Origin: PLA2 sp036273915
GTDB taxonomy: Bacteria > Planctomycetota > PLA2
Length of the DNA: 28,723 nt
Assembly (NCBI GenBank): GCA_036273915.1
Contig: DASUGR010000029.1
Span: forward strand, 1 to 28,723
Reading direction: 5' to 3'
The first letter of the stretch is position 1; each line of letters opens with the position of its first letter. The notes beneath the pieces were generated by a model that had not been told where the DNA came from, did not search any database, and was given only the letters and a program-made list of their open reading frames with translations. Below are positions 21,148 through 28,357 of the stretch, piece by piece. A program made the translations under genes and the position numbers.

Positions 21148-21627
21148 ATGGAGCCCCGCCCCGTGGATCAATCGTCCGTGATCATGACCGAGCTGATCCT
21201 GCCCAACGACGCGAACGCGCTCGGCAACTGCATGGGCGGGCGCGTCATGCACCTGATCGACATCGCGGCGGCGATCGCGGCGCGCCGCCACGCCCGCGCG
21301 ACGTGCGTCACCGCCGCGATCGACGAGATCGTGTTCCACCACCCGGTGCCGGTCGGGAGCGTGCTCGTGCTCCACGCGAGCGTGAACGACGCGGGCAAGA
21401 CGTCGATGGAGGTCGGCGTGCGCGTGGAGATGGAGTCCGCGGCCTCCGGGCTCCGGAGCCACTGCGCGTCGGCCTACCTCACGTTCGTGGCGCTCGACGA
21501 GAACCACCGGCCGACCCCCGTGCCGCCGCTGATCGCGAAGACGAAGGAGCAGGAGCGGAGGCGGAAGGAGGCGGCGGAACGCCGCGCCCGGCGGCTCGCC
21601 CGGCTGAAGGAGCGGGGGAAGGGGTAG
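21148..21627 (+). CDS. Acyl-CoA thioesterase, hotdog fold (YciA type)
   Basis: A 159-residue thioesterase that hydrolyses acyl-CoA. It matches the YciA/cytosolic acyl-CoA hydrolase pattern: NALGNCMGGRVMHLIDIAAAIAA (about 27-49, catalytic loop with the GG turn and Asp), TCVTAAIDEIVFHHPVPVGSVL and NDAGKTSMEVGVRV. A highly basic tail (KTKEQERRRKEAAERRARRLARLKERGKG) extends the C-terminus. The ATG has GGAGG at 5 bases. A GATAGT at about 21089-21094 could be its -10 box, without a clear -35. The gene is followed by a very strong GC-rich hairpin starting at its stop codon. The chain-length preference cannot be judged from the sequence. Confidence 0.88.
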   Translation: MEPRPVDQSSVIMTELILPNDANALGNCMGGRVMHLIDIAAAIAARRHARATCVTAAIDEIVFHHPVPVGSVLVLHASVNDAGKTSMEVGVRVEMESAASGLRSHCASAYLTFVALDENHRPTPVPPLIAKTKEQERRRKEAAERRARRLARLKERGKG

Positions 21628-21666
21628 GGGCCCGGGGAAGGGGTCCTTCCCGCCCCCGGGACCCCC
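21627..21666 (+). terminator. Long GC-rich hairpin at the end of the thioesterase gene
   Basis: GGGG-CCCGGGG pairs with CCCCGGG-ACCCC, and the inner GGAAGG pairs with CCTTCC around GGT, giving one long stem with a small bulge from 21627 to about 21666. It starts at the last base of the stop codon. No T run follows, so termination may depend on Rho. Confidence 0.5.
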
Positions 21667-21681
21667 ACCCATCCCCGTTCG

Positions 21682-21710
21682 TTGCCAGCCCGGCCCGTCC
21701 TTGCCACAAT
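21682..21710 (+). promoter_or_regulatory. Promoter of the GreA-fusion gene
   Basis: TTGCCA (21682-21687) and CACAAT (21705-21710) are 17 bases apart, each matching four of six consensus bases. The start would fall near 21717, leaving a leader of about 57 bases. Confidence 0.5.
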
Positions 21711-21717
21711 GGGGGGC

Positions 21718-21739
21718 ACGGCCCCGCCCACGGGGCCGT
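21718..21739 (+). other. 5'-terminal mRNA hairpin of the GreA-fusion transcript
   Basis: ACGGCCCCG (21718-21726) and CGGGGCCGT (21731-21739) form a perfect 9-bp stem with the loop CCCA. It lies exactly at the predicted transcription start, where such a hairpin would protect the message from 5'-end decay. Confidence 0.5.
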
Positions 21740-21773
21740 CTCCGTTAACGCACAACCACGGGAGGGCCCCGGA

Positions 21774-24008
21774 ATGGCAGCTGAAGCGTTCCGATCAAGG
21801 ATCGGATCTGCGCTCGCGAACCGCGACTTCGCCGAGTTCGAGGCCGCGTTCCGCGAGTACGCGAGTCTTCATCCGGAGGACCACGCCTACCTCGCCGGGG
21901 CGGCGGGCCAGCTGCTCCGCTACGACAAGGGCCCGCTCGCCGGCGAGCTCCTGCTCTCGCTCGCGCAGACGCTGCTCGAGAAGGGCGATGTCGACGGCGC
22001 GTTCGAGACCGCCCGCGCGGCGCTGCGCGCGAGCCAGCGGCCCGAAGGGCTGCGGGAGGTGCTCCTCGCCGTCTACAAGGCGAAGCACGGGACGAACCCG
22101 AACCTCGAGACCTTCCTCGCCAAGTCGGGGCTCGCGGGCGAGGGCGCCGTCCGGCCGCAGATCGAGGCGCTCGACCGCTACCTCACGTTCGCGGAGGGGG
22201 CCTACGTGTTCCACCGCGGCGGCTGGGGGTACGGCGTCGTCGCGGAGTTCGACCCGGAGGCGGAGCGGATGGTCGTCGACTTCCAGCGGAAGCCCGGCCA
22301 CCAGATCGGCATCCAGAGCGCGACGAAGATCCTCGAACGCCTCCCCGACGACCACATCGGCGTCTTCAAGCACTACCGCCAGGAGGAGCTGAAGCAGCTC
22401 ATGGACGCGGACCCCGCGAAGGTCTTCCGCATCTTCCTGCGCTCGCACGGCGGCAAGACGACGCTCAAGCAGGTCCGCGAGGCGTTCGTGCCGGACGTCC
22501 TGGACAAGAACGAGTGGTCCCGCTGGTGGACACGCGCCAAGAAGGAGATCCTCAAGGACCCGCAGATCAAGGTGGGCAAGGGTTCCACGCCGGCGGTCGA
22601 GCTCCGCGAGAAGGCGCTGACCGTCGAGGACGAGGTCGTGGAGCGGATGCAGGCCCGGGCGAGCGTCGGCGAGAAGGTCGGGGCGGCGCGGGAGTTCCTG
22701 CGGTCGCTCGACCTCACGCCGTCCCTCGCGACGGCGATCGGCACCGTGGCCGACCGGGTGCTCGCGGGGACGACCGACCCCGCCGACCGGATCGCGCTCC
22801 TCTACTTGAAGTCCGACCTGAAGGGCGAAGGCGCGGCGGCGGCCGAGCAGGAGGCGAAGCGGATCCTCCTCGATGCGACCGACGTCGTCGCGTTCTTCCA
22901 CGAGCTCGATCCGGCGGACCGGAAGCGGGCGGCGGGCGACCTCGTCGAGAGCGGCGCCCCCGACGCCACCGACCGGGTCGTGAGCGTGCTGCGCGCGGGC
23001 GACGTGGAGGCGGCCGACGCGATCCTCGACCACCTGAAGAAGCACCGGCCCGACGTGCTCATCACGTTCTTCGGCCAGCTCTCGGCGAACCCGCGCGAGA
23101 ACCCCGAGCTCTTCCTCTGGTACGCGCGCGGCTTCCTGAACGGCACGATCCCGGTCGATCTCGCGCCGGGCGAGAAGGAGACGACGGCCGTCGAAAAGCT
23201 CCTGACGCTCGCGGACCAGGCGGGCCTCGAGGTCAAGCGGACCGGCGACGCGCGGCTGAAGGAGTTCCTGCGGCACGTCCGCAGCTTCTTCACGTCGCGA
23301 CGGCTCAAGATGTTCGAGGAGTTGGTGGAGCGGACGTCGCCCGACTACGGCCGCTACCTCTTCGCGAAGATCCAGCGCAACCGCGGGTTCACGGACCAGA
23401 CGCGCCAGGCGCTGCAGGACGTGATCGAGGCGCAGCACCCCAACATCCGCACGGCGCCCGCGGAGGCGACCGAGGCGGCGGCGGAGACGTCCGACGTCGC
23501 GGCCGACGCCGGGTTCATCTACACGACGCTCCACGGCTACCGCCGGCGCGAGCGGGAGCTGAAGGAGATCCGCGAGGTCGAGGTGCCGAAGAACGCCGAG
23601 GACCTCGGCCGCGCCGCGGCCTTCGGCGACATCTCGGAGAACGCCGAGTACTCCGCCGCGCTCGAGCGGCAGGAGCACCTTATGCGCCGCATGAAGGAGC
23701 TGAAGGACGACCTCGACAAGGCGCGCATCCTCGACCCGGGCCAGGTGACGACGGACAAGGTCGTCGTGGGCACGCGCGTGCGGCTCCAGAACCTGACGAG
23801 CGGCGGGGAAGAGACCTACGCGCTCCTGGGTCCGTGGGACACGGACCTCGAGCGGGGCGTGATCTCCTACCTGTCGCCGGTGGGCCGCGGGCTCCTCGGC
23901 AAGGGGCGGGGCGCGAAGGCGGAGATCGTGCTGCCCGAGGGCGCGGTCGCGTACGAGATCATGGACATCGAGGCGGCGCCGCCCGACCTGCTCCAGGCGG
24001 AGCAGTAG
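21774..24008 (+). CDS. greA: GreA-type transcript cleavage factor with long N-terminal extension
   Basis: A 744-residue protein. Residues 1-135 are helical repeats. About 140-192 (EGAYVFHRGGWGYGVVAEFD...MVVDFQ) look like a small Tudor-like domain of the CarD/Mfd RNA-polymerase-interacting type. A helical middle follows. The GreA coiled coil begins near 585, with the catalytic tip FGDISENAEY (Asp619, Glu622 equivalent to Asp41/Glu44 of E. coli GreA), and the C-terminal FKBP-like domain ends the protein. GreA rescues stalled RNA polymerase by stimulating RNA cleavage. Long GreA proteins of about 715 residues are known in chlamydiae, so the layout points to the PVC group. The ATG has GGGAGGG 7 bases upstream. 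Confidence 0.85.
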   Translation: MAAEAFRSRIGSALANRDFAEFEAAFREYASLHPEDHAYLAGAAGQLLRYDKGPLAGELLLSLAQTLLEKGDVDGAFETARAALRASQRPEGLREVLLAVYKAKHGTNPNLETFLAKSGLAGEGAVRPQIEALDRYLTFAEGAYVFHRGGWGYGVVAEFDPEAERMVVDFQRKPGHQIGIQSATKILERLPDDHIGVFKHYRQEELKQLMDADPAKVFRIFLRSHGGKTTLKQVREAFVPDVLDKNEWSRWWTRAKKEILKDPQIKVGKGSTPAVELREKALTVEDEVVERMQARASVGEKVGAAREFLRSLDLTPSLATAIGTVADRVLAGTTDPADRIALLYLKSDLKGEGAAAAEQEAKRILLDATDVVAFFHELDPADRKRAAGDLVESGAPDATDRVVSVLRAGDVEAADAILDHLKKHRPDVLITFFGQLSANPRENPELFLWYARGFLNGTIPVDLAPGEKETTAVEKLLTLADQAGLEVKRTGDARLKEFLRHVRSFFTSRRLKMFEELVERTSPDYGRYLFAKIQRNRGFTDQTRQALQDVIEAQHPNIRTAPAEATEAAAETSDVAADAGFIYTTLHGYRRRERELKEIREVEVPKNAEDLGRAAAFGDISENAEYSAALERQEHLMRRMKELKDDLDKARILDPGQVTTDKVVVGTRVRLQNLTSGGEETYALLGPWDTDLERGVISYLSPVGRGLLGKGRGAKAEIVLPEGAVAYEIMDIEAAPPDLLQAEQ

Positions 24009-24049
24009 GCCGCGCCCGGTCCGGCGCGCCGGCGGCGGTCCTCGCGAAC

Positions 24050-24079
24050 CGGTTCGGGCAGCCGCCCGCGACCGAACCG
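24050..24079 (+). terminator. Hairpin after the GreA-fusion gene
   Basis: CGGTTCGG (24050-24057) and CCGAACCG (24072-24079) pair fully, with a smaller GGC/GCC pairing inside the loop. It begins 41 bases after the stop. There is no T run. It is a plausible transcript end before the chloride transporter gene. Confidence 0.45.
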
Positions 24080-24162
24080 CGCCCGCCGGATCTCGGCCAC
24101 CGCGTCTCGCACGGACGCGGTCCGCCCGGACTCTGGACAGGGGGGTACCATCGTCGGGTTCG

Positions 24163-25899
24163 ATGCGGAGCCCCCCGCGACGCCTCGTCCTGCTGTGCCT
24201 CCTTGCCACCCTCGTCGGTTTCCTCGCCGGGGGCGCCGCCTACGTGCTGGTGCACGGGATCGGCCTCTTGACCAACATCGCCCTCTTCGGGCGCATCGGT
24301 TGGGAGATCCCCTCCTTCGCGGAGCTCGTGCCGTCGTGGCGACTCCTCGCAATCCCCCTCGTGGGCGCAGCCCTCGTCGTCGTGCTCGCGCGCTGGTCGC
24401 CGATCATCCGCGGCCACGGCATCCCCGAGGCGATGGAGGCGATCCTGCGCCGGCAGAGCCGGATCGCGCCCCGCACGGCGGTCGCGAAGCCCCTCTCCGC
24501 GGCGATCGCGATCGGCACGGGCGGACCGTTCGGCGCCGAGGGCCCGATCATCGTCACGGGTGGCGCGTTGGGCTCGCTCCTCGGGCAGGCCGTCGACGTC
24601 TCGCCGTCGGAACGCAAGATCCTGCTCGCCAGCGGCGCGGCTGCCGGCATGGCGGCGACCTTCGGCGCCCCGCTCGCGTCCGTCGTCATCGCGATCGAGC
24701 TCCTGCTGTTCGAGTTCTCCACGCGCGCCTTCATCCCGGTCGCCATCGCATCGAGCATCGCCGCCGGGATCCACTCGGCGATCTTCGGAACGGGCCCTCT
24801 CTTCCACGTCCCGCCCCACGCCTATGCCGGACTCGGCAAGCTCCCGTTCTACGGCGTCCTGGGCGTCGCCTGCGGCCTCCTCGCGACGGTCATCGCCAAG
24901 GGGCTCTTCCTCTTCGAGGGGCTCTTCCGCCGGCTCCCGCTCCGGGAGACCTGGCATCCGCTCGTCGGCGCCTTGGGGTTCGGCCTCGTCGGTCTGGCCG
25001 TGCCGCGCGCGCTCGGCGTCGGGTACGACGCGATCGACGACGTGCTCGCCGGTCGCCTGGCGCTCGGGGCGCTGGTCGCCCTCTTCGCGGCGAAGCTCCT
25101 TGCCTGGTGGATCGCGCTCGCCTCCGGCACCTCGGGGGGCACGCTGGCGCCCGTGCTCCTCGTCAGCGGCGCCTTCGGCGGCATCGCGGGCGCGCTCGCG
25201 GACCGTTTCGTGCCCGGACTCGGCATCACGCCGGGCGCGGCGGCGGTCGTGGCCATGGCGGCCACCTTCGGCGCCGCGACCCGGGCGACCTTCACGTCGA
25301 TCGTGTTCCTCTTCGAGCTGACGCGCGACTACCACGTCATCCTGCCGCTCATGCTCGCGAGCGTGCTCGCCGACCTTGTCGCGTTCCCTTTCCTCCGCCA
25401 TTCGCTCATGACGGAGAAGCTGGCCCGCCGCGGGATCCGCGTGGAGGCGGACCTGCAGGCAGACCAGCTCGGAACGACGACGGTCGCGGAGGTCATGACC
25501 CGGGATGTCGCGACCCTCCCCGCCGGCGCCACCCATGCCGATGCGCTGCGGCTCTTCGACCGGAGCGGGCACAGCGCGTACCCCATCGTGGACGCGGACG
25601 GACGCTGTGCCGGGATGGTCTCCCGGAAGCACCTGCTCCTGGGCACCACGGACCCCGCGACCCCGATCCTCGGCGGCGCGTACCGGGAGGTCGTCGGCAT
25701 CGCGCCGGACGACACGGTCCTCGACGCGCTGCTGCGGATGTCCGACGAGGGCGTCGATCACCTTGCCGTGCTCGAGGGGGGCCGCCTCGTCGGCATCTGC
25801 ACGCGCACGGACGTGCTCAGGGTGCACAGCCGGGCCGCGGCGGCCGAGCGGCCCGAGCGCGGTTGGCTCTCGCGCGCTTCGCCTCGGAGAGGTCGCTGA
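24163..25899 (+). CDS. CLC-type chloride channel or H+/Cl- antiporter with two CBS domains
   Basis: A 578-residue membrane protein. Residues 1-410 form the CLC core. The three selectivity signatures appear as RGHGIPE (GSGIP position, with His for Ser), GAEGP (GREGP position, gating Glu kept) and GTSGGTLAP (GGIFAP position). The GHGIP form is common among bacterial CLC proteins with CBS domains. Residues about 430-560 are a CBS pair (VAEVMTRDVATLPAG...HSAYPIVD and GVDHLAVLEGGRLVG), which usually binds adenine nucleotides and controls gating. It would move chloride, or possibly nitrate, across the inner membrane. The ATG lacks a clear ribosome binding site. Its stop codon lies in a hairpin shared with the convergent gene. 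Confidence 0.9.
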   Translation: MRSPPRRLVLLCLLATLVGFLAGGAAYVLVHGIGLLTNIALFGRIGWEIPSFAELVPSWRLLAIPLVGAALVVVLARWSPIIRGHGIPEAMEAILRRQSRIAPRTAVAKPLSAAIAIGTGGPFGAEGPIIVTGGALGSLLGQAVDVSPSERKILLASGAAAGMAATFGAPLASVVIAIELLLFEFSTRAFIPVAIASSIAAGIHSAIFGTGPLFHVPPHAYAGLGKLPFYGVLGVACGLLATVIAKGLFLFEGLFRRLPLRETWHPLVGALGFGLVGLAVPRALGVGYDAIDDVLAGRLALGALVALFAAKLLAWWIALASGTSGGTLAPVLLVSGAFGGIAGALADRFVPGLGITPGAAAVVAMAATFGAATRATFTSIVFLFELTRDYHVILPLMLASVLADLVAFPFLRHSLMTEKLARRGIRVEADLQADQLGTTTVAEVMTRDVATLPAGATHADALRLFDRSGHSAYPIVDADGRCAGMVSRKHLLLGTTDPATPILGGAYREVVGIAPDDTVLDALLRMSDEGVDHLAVLEGGRLVGICTRTDVLRVHSRAAAAERPERGWLSRASPRRGR

Positions 25900-25926
25900 A
25901 CGTCCTGCGAAACGCGACGTTCAGCG
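25894..25926. terminator. Bidirectional hairpin holding both convergent stop codons
   Basis: CGCTGAACGTC (25894-25904) and GACGTTCAGCG (25916-25926) form a perfect 11-bp stem with an 11-base loop. The stop TGA of the chloride transporter (25897-25899) and the stop of the minus-strand transporter (25923-25921) occupy matching positions in the two arms. It can end transcripts from both sides, although T runs are missing. Confidence 0.6.
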
Positions 25927-26955
25927 GCGCGCGGCGGCGCGCCCGAGACGGCGGAGCAGCCCGAGAAACGTCGCGCCCCACGCGGAGAGCGCGACGTAGA
26001 CGAAGACGGCGGGAATCGCATCGAGGAACGGCAGGCCCGCGGACCGGGCCAGGCGGTGGGTGCAGACCGTGTACATCCCGAGCGGGAACACGGCACCCCA
26101 GTAGAGCGGATCGTACGCCAGCGGGAACCTCATCACGACATGCCGCCAGAAGCCGAGGATCAGAAGCATCGGGATCCACCAGGTCGCGGTGGCCCAGAAG
26201 AGCATCGTGAGCCCCTTGAGGAAGGGAAGCAGCCCCGCGAGCAGCGGAGAAGCTGCGACTCCGTCGACCAGGAAGGTCCCCGCGAGCGTCGAGATCGCCA
26301 TCGCGCCCATGTTGATCCAGTACGGCGGCGAGAGGTCCGACGGCTCCAGGGAGAAGAACGTGTAGCGGTAGAAGATCAGCGAGATGATCCAGATGTAGAG
26401 CATCCCTCCGCCGAGCCAGAAGGCGAGGGCGACGAACCGCAGGGCCTCCCCGCCGGCCGGGCCCCGCGCCGCGAGCTGGCTTGCGAGGACCGATACCGAC
26501 TGCGTCGCGACCACGGCCACGAGCCAGCCGCCGTTCAACCCCTCGGCGAGGCCCGGCTTCGTCCGCTTCACCGTGAGCGCCGTGAAGACCGTGTACGTGA
26601 CTGCGGCCCAGAGCGTCATGCCCGCGATCCACAGGGGCCGCGCGATGCCCGGATGCTCGCGCACGACCAGGAACTGGCTGCCGAGCACGCAGGTGCCCGC
26701 GACCAGCGTGAAGAAACCGACGCTCCGCCCGTGATCGAGCACGTCCGCGATGAACCGATCGCGGTGGCGCGCGAAGCGGACGGCGAACAGCACGGCCAGC
26801 GCCGGATAGAAGGCCACGTTCAGCCAGAGCAGCGCGACGGCGAGCCCGTCGAGGCCGCGCGTCCGGCACGCGATGGAGACGATGCCGGTCGCCATCACCA
26901 TCGCGAAGTACGCGGGGTGGAGGTCGCGCAGCGCCCCCTCGGTCCTCGTGCTCAT
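25921..26955 (-). CDS. TDT/SLAC1-family anion transporter (TehA-like)
   Basis: A 344-residue integral membrane protein with about ten helices. The start LHPAYFAMVMATGIVSIACRT is the typical first helix of the tellurite-resistance/dicarboxylate transporter family, and later segments such as WLGGGMLYIWIISLIFYRY and TWWIPMLLILGFWRH fit the same fold. Relatives move C4-dicarboxylates (Mae1), sulfite (Ssu1) or chloride and nitrate (SLAC1). Here it is coupled by ATGA to the DUF6755-like gene at the end of an oxidoreductase operon, so it may carry the anionic substrate or product of that enzyme. The substrate cannot be read from sequence. Confidence 0.82.
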   Translation of the reverse strand: MSTRTEGALRDLHPAYFAMVMATGIVSIACRTRGLDGLAVALLWLNVAFYPALAVLFAVRFARHRDRFIADVLDHGRSVGFFTLVAGTCVLGSQFLVVREHPGIARPLWIAGMTLWAAVTYTVFTALTVKRTKPGLAEGLNGGWLVAVVATQSVSVLASQLAARGPAGGEALRFVALAFWLGGGMLYIWIISLIFYRYTFFSLEPSDLSPPYWINMGAMAISTLAGTFLVDGVAASPLLAGLLPFLKGLTMLFWATATWWIPMLLILGFWRHVVMRFPLAYDPLYWGAVFPLGMYTVCTHRLARSAGLPFLDAIPAVFVYVALSAWGATFLGLLRRLGRAAARR

Positions 26956-27188
26956 TCGAGGCGGAACAGGTAGAAGAGCAGCCCCGCGTTGAGGCCGAGA
27001 CAGGCGACGCTCGCGAGCGCGGCGGGGATCACGACCGAGTCGTCCCCCCCGAGCCATGCGTTCGTCGTCGCAGTGAGCAGCCACAGCTGCATGACGATCA
27101 GGACGAGCAGCACGCCGAGGATGCCGTACACGATCGTGGCCTTCTCGCCGGTGGAGCGGGCGCGGCCGGGCGGTCTCCTGCCGCTCAT
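26952..27188 (-). CDS. Small two-helix membrane protein, DUF6755-like
   Basis: A 78-residue protein with a basic N-terminus and two transmembrane helices (ATIVYGILGVLLVLIVMQLWLL at about 17-38, and IPAALASVACLGLNAGLLFYLF at about 54-75). The pattern of an MQLWLLTATTNA stretch followed by a glycine/aspartate turn and a second helix ending in RLE resembles DUF6755 proteins, which travel with Rieske and molybdopterin enzymes. It probably anchors the redox complex in the membrane or passes electrons to quinone partners, but no cofactor ligand is visible. Both ends overlap neighbouring genes (ATGA), so it is translated with them. Confidence 0.7.
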   Translation of the reverse strand: MSGRRPPGRARSTGEKATIVYGILGVLLVLIVMQLWLLTATTNAWLGGDDSVVIPAALASVACLGLNAGLLFYLFRLE

Positions 27189-27721
27189 TCCGCCTCCAGC
27201 CTCACGCGCGTGGCGTAGATGCCGCCGTCGCGGACGTCGAGGTCGATCCGGGGCAGGCGCCGGCGCGGGGGCCCGGCGGTCGGCTGCCCGGTGGCGAGGT
27301 CGAACGAGCCATTGTGGCAGGGGCACCGGAGCTGACCCGCGGCGACGTCGGGGATCACGGCGCACATGAGGTGCGTGCACTGGCTCCCGTAGGCGACGAA
27401 GGCGCCGTCGTGGCGGCGGATGAGCAGGCACGGATCGTGTTCCGTCGGATAGCGGAAGGAAAGCGCGCCTCCGGGCGGAACGTCGTCGACCGAGGCGACG
27501 AGGCGGGGGGGGCCCGGGGGCGCCGACCGCCGGAGAAGGCTCCGCACCAGCAGCCAGACCTGGCCCGACGCGAACGCACCGCTGACGAGCACGAGGTACT
27601 TCGCGAAGTCCCGGCGGGCGACGTAGGCGTCCTCCTCGACGTCGATCGGGAAGTCGCGCCGCCAGCGGGGCTGTTCCGCGGCCGGCCGGCCGTCGGGCGT
27701 GCGGGGGCTTCTTTCCGTCAT
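27185..27721 (-). CDS. Rieske [2Fe-2S] protein
   Basis: A 178-residue protein. Residues 35-60 (VARRDFAKYLVLVSGAFASGQVWLLV) form a twin-arginine-type signal anchor, placing the soluble domain in the periplasm. The cluster is bound by Cys115-Thr-His117 and Cys133-Pro-Cys135-His136, with Cys120 and Cys135 forming the expected disulfide; the second box reads CPCHNGSF. A linker at 65-73 (RSAPPGPPR) is encoded by a G-tract. The ATG has AAGGAGG at 6 bases, the strongest ribosome site of the operon. It would transfer electrons between the quinone side and the ferredoxin/molybdopterin subunits. Confidence 0.9.
   Translation of the reverse strand: MTERSPRTPDGRPAAEQPRWRRDFPIDVEEDAYVARRDFAKYLVLVSGAFASGQVWLLVRSLLRRSAPPGPPRLVASVDDVPPGGALSFRYPTEHDPCLLIRRHDGAFVAYGSQCTHLMCAVIPDVAAGQLRCPCHNGSFDLATGQPTAGPPRRRLPRIDLDVRDGGIYATRVRLEAE
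27505..27520. repeat. G-tract repeat inside the Rieske gene
   Basis: G8-CCC-G5 encodes, on the other strand, the proline-rich linker between the membrane anchor and the Rieske domain. Confidence 0.5.
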
Positions 27722-28356
27722 GCGAGGCCTCCTTCGTCCGGGGCGAGGTTCGACATGGGATCATCGCGCCCGTCCTGCTCGTGCATCGCGGCGGTCACGT
27801 CGAGCGGCGCCGCCGCGCCCTCCGCGGGGACCATCATGCGGACCCTCGTCGAGATCGTCTGCCCGCCGAACCGGAACCGGTGGACGGGCACCGACCGCGG
27901 GCGGAGGGCCCGAACCTCCTCCTCGGTTCCGAAATGGAGCGCCTGGCTGGGGCAGACGGTCGCGCACATGGGCTTCCGGCCCACGGAGGTGCGGTCGTAG
28001 CACATGTCGCACTTCATCATCAGCTCGAACCCGACGTTCATCTTGGGCACGCCGAACGGGCAGGCCAGCACGCAGTTGCTGCAGGCGATGCAGCGCGCCT
28101 TCCGCGCGCTGTGGACGACCCCGTCCTCCGTGCGCTTGATGGCGTCGGCCGGACAGACCTCCGCGCAGGTCGGCGACTCGCAGTGCATGCAGATCGTCGG
28201 GACCGTCTGGGGCGACGTCGCGCGGTCCACGTACTCGAGATGGATCATCGAGTGCCCCCGGTGCGTGTCGCACTCGGAGCACGCGTGGACGCAGGCCTGG
28301 CAACCGATGCAGCGGCGCGGGTCGACGAAGAAGAAGCGGTCGCCGGGGACCGGCAT
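27718..28356 (-). CDS. Four-cluster ferredoxin subunit (NrfC/DmsB type)
   Basis: A 212-residue electron-transfer subunit with 16 cysteines in four groups: 16/19/22/26, 56/59/64/68, 89/92/95/99 and 116/119/131/135. This is the four [4Fe-4S] arrangement of the iron-sulfur subunits of molybdopterin oxidoreductases. No signal peptide is seen, so export, if any, would occur by piggyback on the catalytic subunit. The gene is separated from the catalytic gene by one base and overlaps the Rieske start (ATGA). It would pass electrons between the Rieske protein or membrane partner and the molybdenum site. The C-terminal 60 residues have a Met/Glu-rich end without clear motif. Confidence 0.9.
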   Translation of the reverse strand: MPVPGDRFFFVDPRRCIGCQACVHACSECDTHRGHSMIHLEYVDRATSPQTVPTICMHCESPTCAEVCPADAIKRTEDGVVHSARKARCIACSNCVLACPFGVPKMNVGFELMMKCDMCYDRTSVGRKPMCATVCPSQALHFGTEEEVRALRPRSVPVHRFRFGGQTISTRVRMMVPAEGAAAPLDVTAAMHEQDGRDDPMSNLAPDEGGLA

Positions 28357-28357
28357 C

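Noticed and set aside
24400..24560. Fluoride-specific CLC subtype
   Set aside because: The signatures read GHGIP and GAEGP as in chloride-type CLC with CBS domains, without the GNNLI-type motif of fluoride transporters.
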